From Bacteroidota bacterium (GTDB lineage: Bacteria; Bacteroidota; Bacteroidia; AKYH767-A; 2013-40CM-41-45), in the NCBI GenBank assembly GCA_026391945.1, contig JAPLDA010000086.1, positions 14,819 through 59,757 on the forward strand: 44,939 nt of DNA, given 5' to 3'. The first letter of the stretch is position 1, and each line of letters opens with the position of its first letter. Below are positions 43,830-44,939 of this stretch, in pieces. The position numbers and the translations under genes were made by a program. The notes under the pieces were generated by a model, which was not told where the DNA came from, searched no databases, and was given only the letters and a program-made list of their open reading frames with translations.

Positions 43830-44939
43830 CTACCGAAGGTTTGGCATACACACAAACTTCTTCACCAATTTTTCTTTTTCCGAAAGCAGTTCTAAATAAT
43901 AAACTCCCTGCGATAAAGAAGATGTATTGACTTCGATGTACTCACCGTTTTTAATAATAGAATAATTCACTGGCATCTCCTGCCCAAACGCATTTAAAAC
44001 TTTTACGTTTTTTATTTTTACTGTTTGATTCAAAGAAGCATAAACCCTTTCCCTTACCGGGTTCGGAAACAACTCCAACGTTGAGCTTTGAACTTGTAAA
44101 TTTTGAACTGATGTAATGGTATCACATAAACTCCCACTCAACGAACCTAAATGATAATTCGGATGATTGGGAATTGTAAAAGCATTGTATGCCGGTAAAT
44201 GAATACAATGTTGGCAAACATTACAACCCAAGCCAAGGGAATCAGGATAGTTTATGACATGCAGATCCAATGTACTATTGGCACAACTCAAATATATTTT
44301 GCCATCCGGAGCTAATTTACATTGGTAAAATATTGTTGCAGCCGGCGGATTCGGTGAATAAGAATTATCCCATACAGCTACGGTGGTTTTAGTAGAGGAA
44401 ATATTAGTATCTGTAAGATCAAATTGGTAAATGTACAACATAGAAGAAGCATACAAAACAAGAGAATTCGGCGAAAAGGCTACTCCCGCTGATACCGCAC
44501 TATCATTAATAGGTACATGCACAGGATTTCTAAACTGGCCCAAACAACGATCAAAATCCATGATCTCCAGATCATTCAAAGCATCATACATGGCAAATTT
44601 ACTCCCATCAGGTGAAAAACATGCCTGGCCCAATGCAAAACTAAGGTTAGGTCCGATGTCTTGACTTGAATGAAAATGAATGCCTAATGTATCAACGAGG
44701 TAAATAAAATACCGGCTCATATGGCCTTTATGAAATACTACCCACCAGTCTCTTCCATTGCCATGCTTAACTGCAGTAATACGTCCGGGAATCAATGTGT
44801 CATTTAACAACACATTGTTTTTTGATGTCACTGCACCCAGGCCACTATTCAAACTCATGTCAATCTCAGAATAGTAAATGTGATAAGCATAAGCCACGCT
44901 ATCATCGACGGTATTATGAAAAAGATAGTATTGAGATGG
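43830..44939 (-). CDS. Exported beta-propeller-like protein with T9SS sorting domain, 5' end beyond the window
   Basis: The reading frame is open to the end of the window (44939), so the N-terminus and signal peptide are missing. At least 369 residues are seen. The visible part has WD/YVTN-like strands: RDWWVVFHKGHMSRYFIYLV, FALGQACFSPDGSKFAMYDA, GVAFSPNSLVLYASSMLYIY and CKLAPDGKIYLSCANSTLDL, which suggests a beta propeller. The end (ELFPNPVRERVYASLN, VKVLNAFGQEMPV, LSQGVYYLELLSEKEKLVKK) is a T9SS sorting domain. The GTG at 44897 is an internal codon, not the real start, because residues upstream of it (YYLFHNTVDDS) fit the same protein. Confidence 0.85.
   Translation of the reverse strand, partial: PSQYYLFHNTVDDSVAYAYHIYYSEIDMSLNSGLGAVTSKNNVLLNDTLIPGRITAVKHGNGRDWWVVFHKGHMSRYFIYLVDTLGIHFHSSQDIGPNLSFALGQACFSPDGSKFAMYDALNDLEIMDFDRCLGQFRNPVHVPINDSAVSAGVAFSPNSLVLYASSMLYIYQFDLTDTNISSTKTTVAVWDNSYSPNPPAATIFYQCKLAPDGKIYLSCANSTLDLHVINYPDSLGLGCNVCQHCIHLPAYNAFTIPNHPNYHLGSLSGSLCDTITSVQNLQVQSSTLELFPNPVRERVYASLNQTVKIKNVKVLNAFGQEMPVNYSIIKNGEYIEVNTSSLSQGVYYLELLSEKEKLVKKFVCMPNLR

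Noticed and set aside
1-44939. CRISPR arrays, tRNA or rRNA genes, insertion sequences
   Set aside because: I saw no regularly spaced direct repeats, no cloverleaf-type motifs such as the TTCGAATC arm, and no transposase-like protein. The only phage-type gene is the broken BRO homologue.

Overview
The window looks like chromosomal core DNA from a member of the Bacteroidota, probably an environmental Chitinophagales/Saprospirales-type lineage. The evidence is several secreted proteins ending in type IX secretion (T9SS) sorting domains, the Bacteroidota-typical families DUF4835/PorD, DUF5686 and DUF4199, a bamD-rpoZ-coaBC gene order, TAnnTTTG promoter boxes in front of many genes, and a short bacterial SRP RNA. 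I saw no tRNA, rRNA, CRISPR array or intact mobile element.

Layout. 0.1-7.4 kb: a LiaF-like membrane protein, then a minus-strand cluster running SDR oxidoreductase > bacterioferritin > PEP synthase > TerB-like protein, preceded on the same strand by a secreted protein with an extreme Trp/Tyr/His/Phe-rich segment. A second TerB-like paralogue is divergent from that protein. 7.4-14.3 kb: housekeeping block bamD-rpoZ, coaBC-porD(DUF4835), recN, interrupted by a MORN-like protein and a GNAT acetyltransferase. 14.4-22.6 kb: a large T9SS cargo protein, fabI, clpC (convergent with fabI) and gyrA (divergent from clpC). 22.6-28.1 kb: an M16 peptidase between two paralogous exported TPR proteins. 28.4-29.6 kb: a membrane-anchored glucosaminidase and a YkgJ-type Cys-cluster protein. 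29.6-34.8 kb: a minus-strand operon DUF4199 > GT2 > GT4 > DUF5686 with a textbook -33/-7 promoter. 34.9-35.5 kb: SRP RNA (ffs) and an OsmC protein. 35.6-44.9 kb: an accessory-like area with a secreted EEP-family nuclease/phosphatase-like protein whose C-terminal module seems cut short, a TPR-TonB protein, a GT87-like membrane glycosyltransferase, two more T9SS cargo proteins (one cut by the window edge), a small barrel-like protein and a frameshifted BRO-family gene.

How it fits together. Much of the block serves the cell envelope: outer-membrane assembly (BamD), T9SS biogenesis (PorD) and its cargo, SRP-dependent targeting, surface-polysaccharide or lipid glycosylation, and fatty-acid synthesis (FabI). 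The first cluster combines PEP regeneration, iron storage and TerB-like proteins and looks like a stress or starvation unit, but that is inference. I do not see a clear new defence or mobile system. The least explained elements are the aromatic-rich secreted protein with its TerB neighbours, the TPR-M16-TPR set, and a structured 296-bp gap before bamD.
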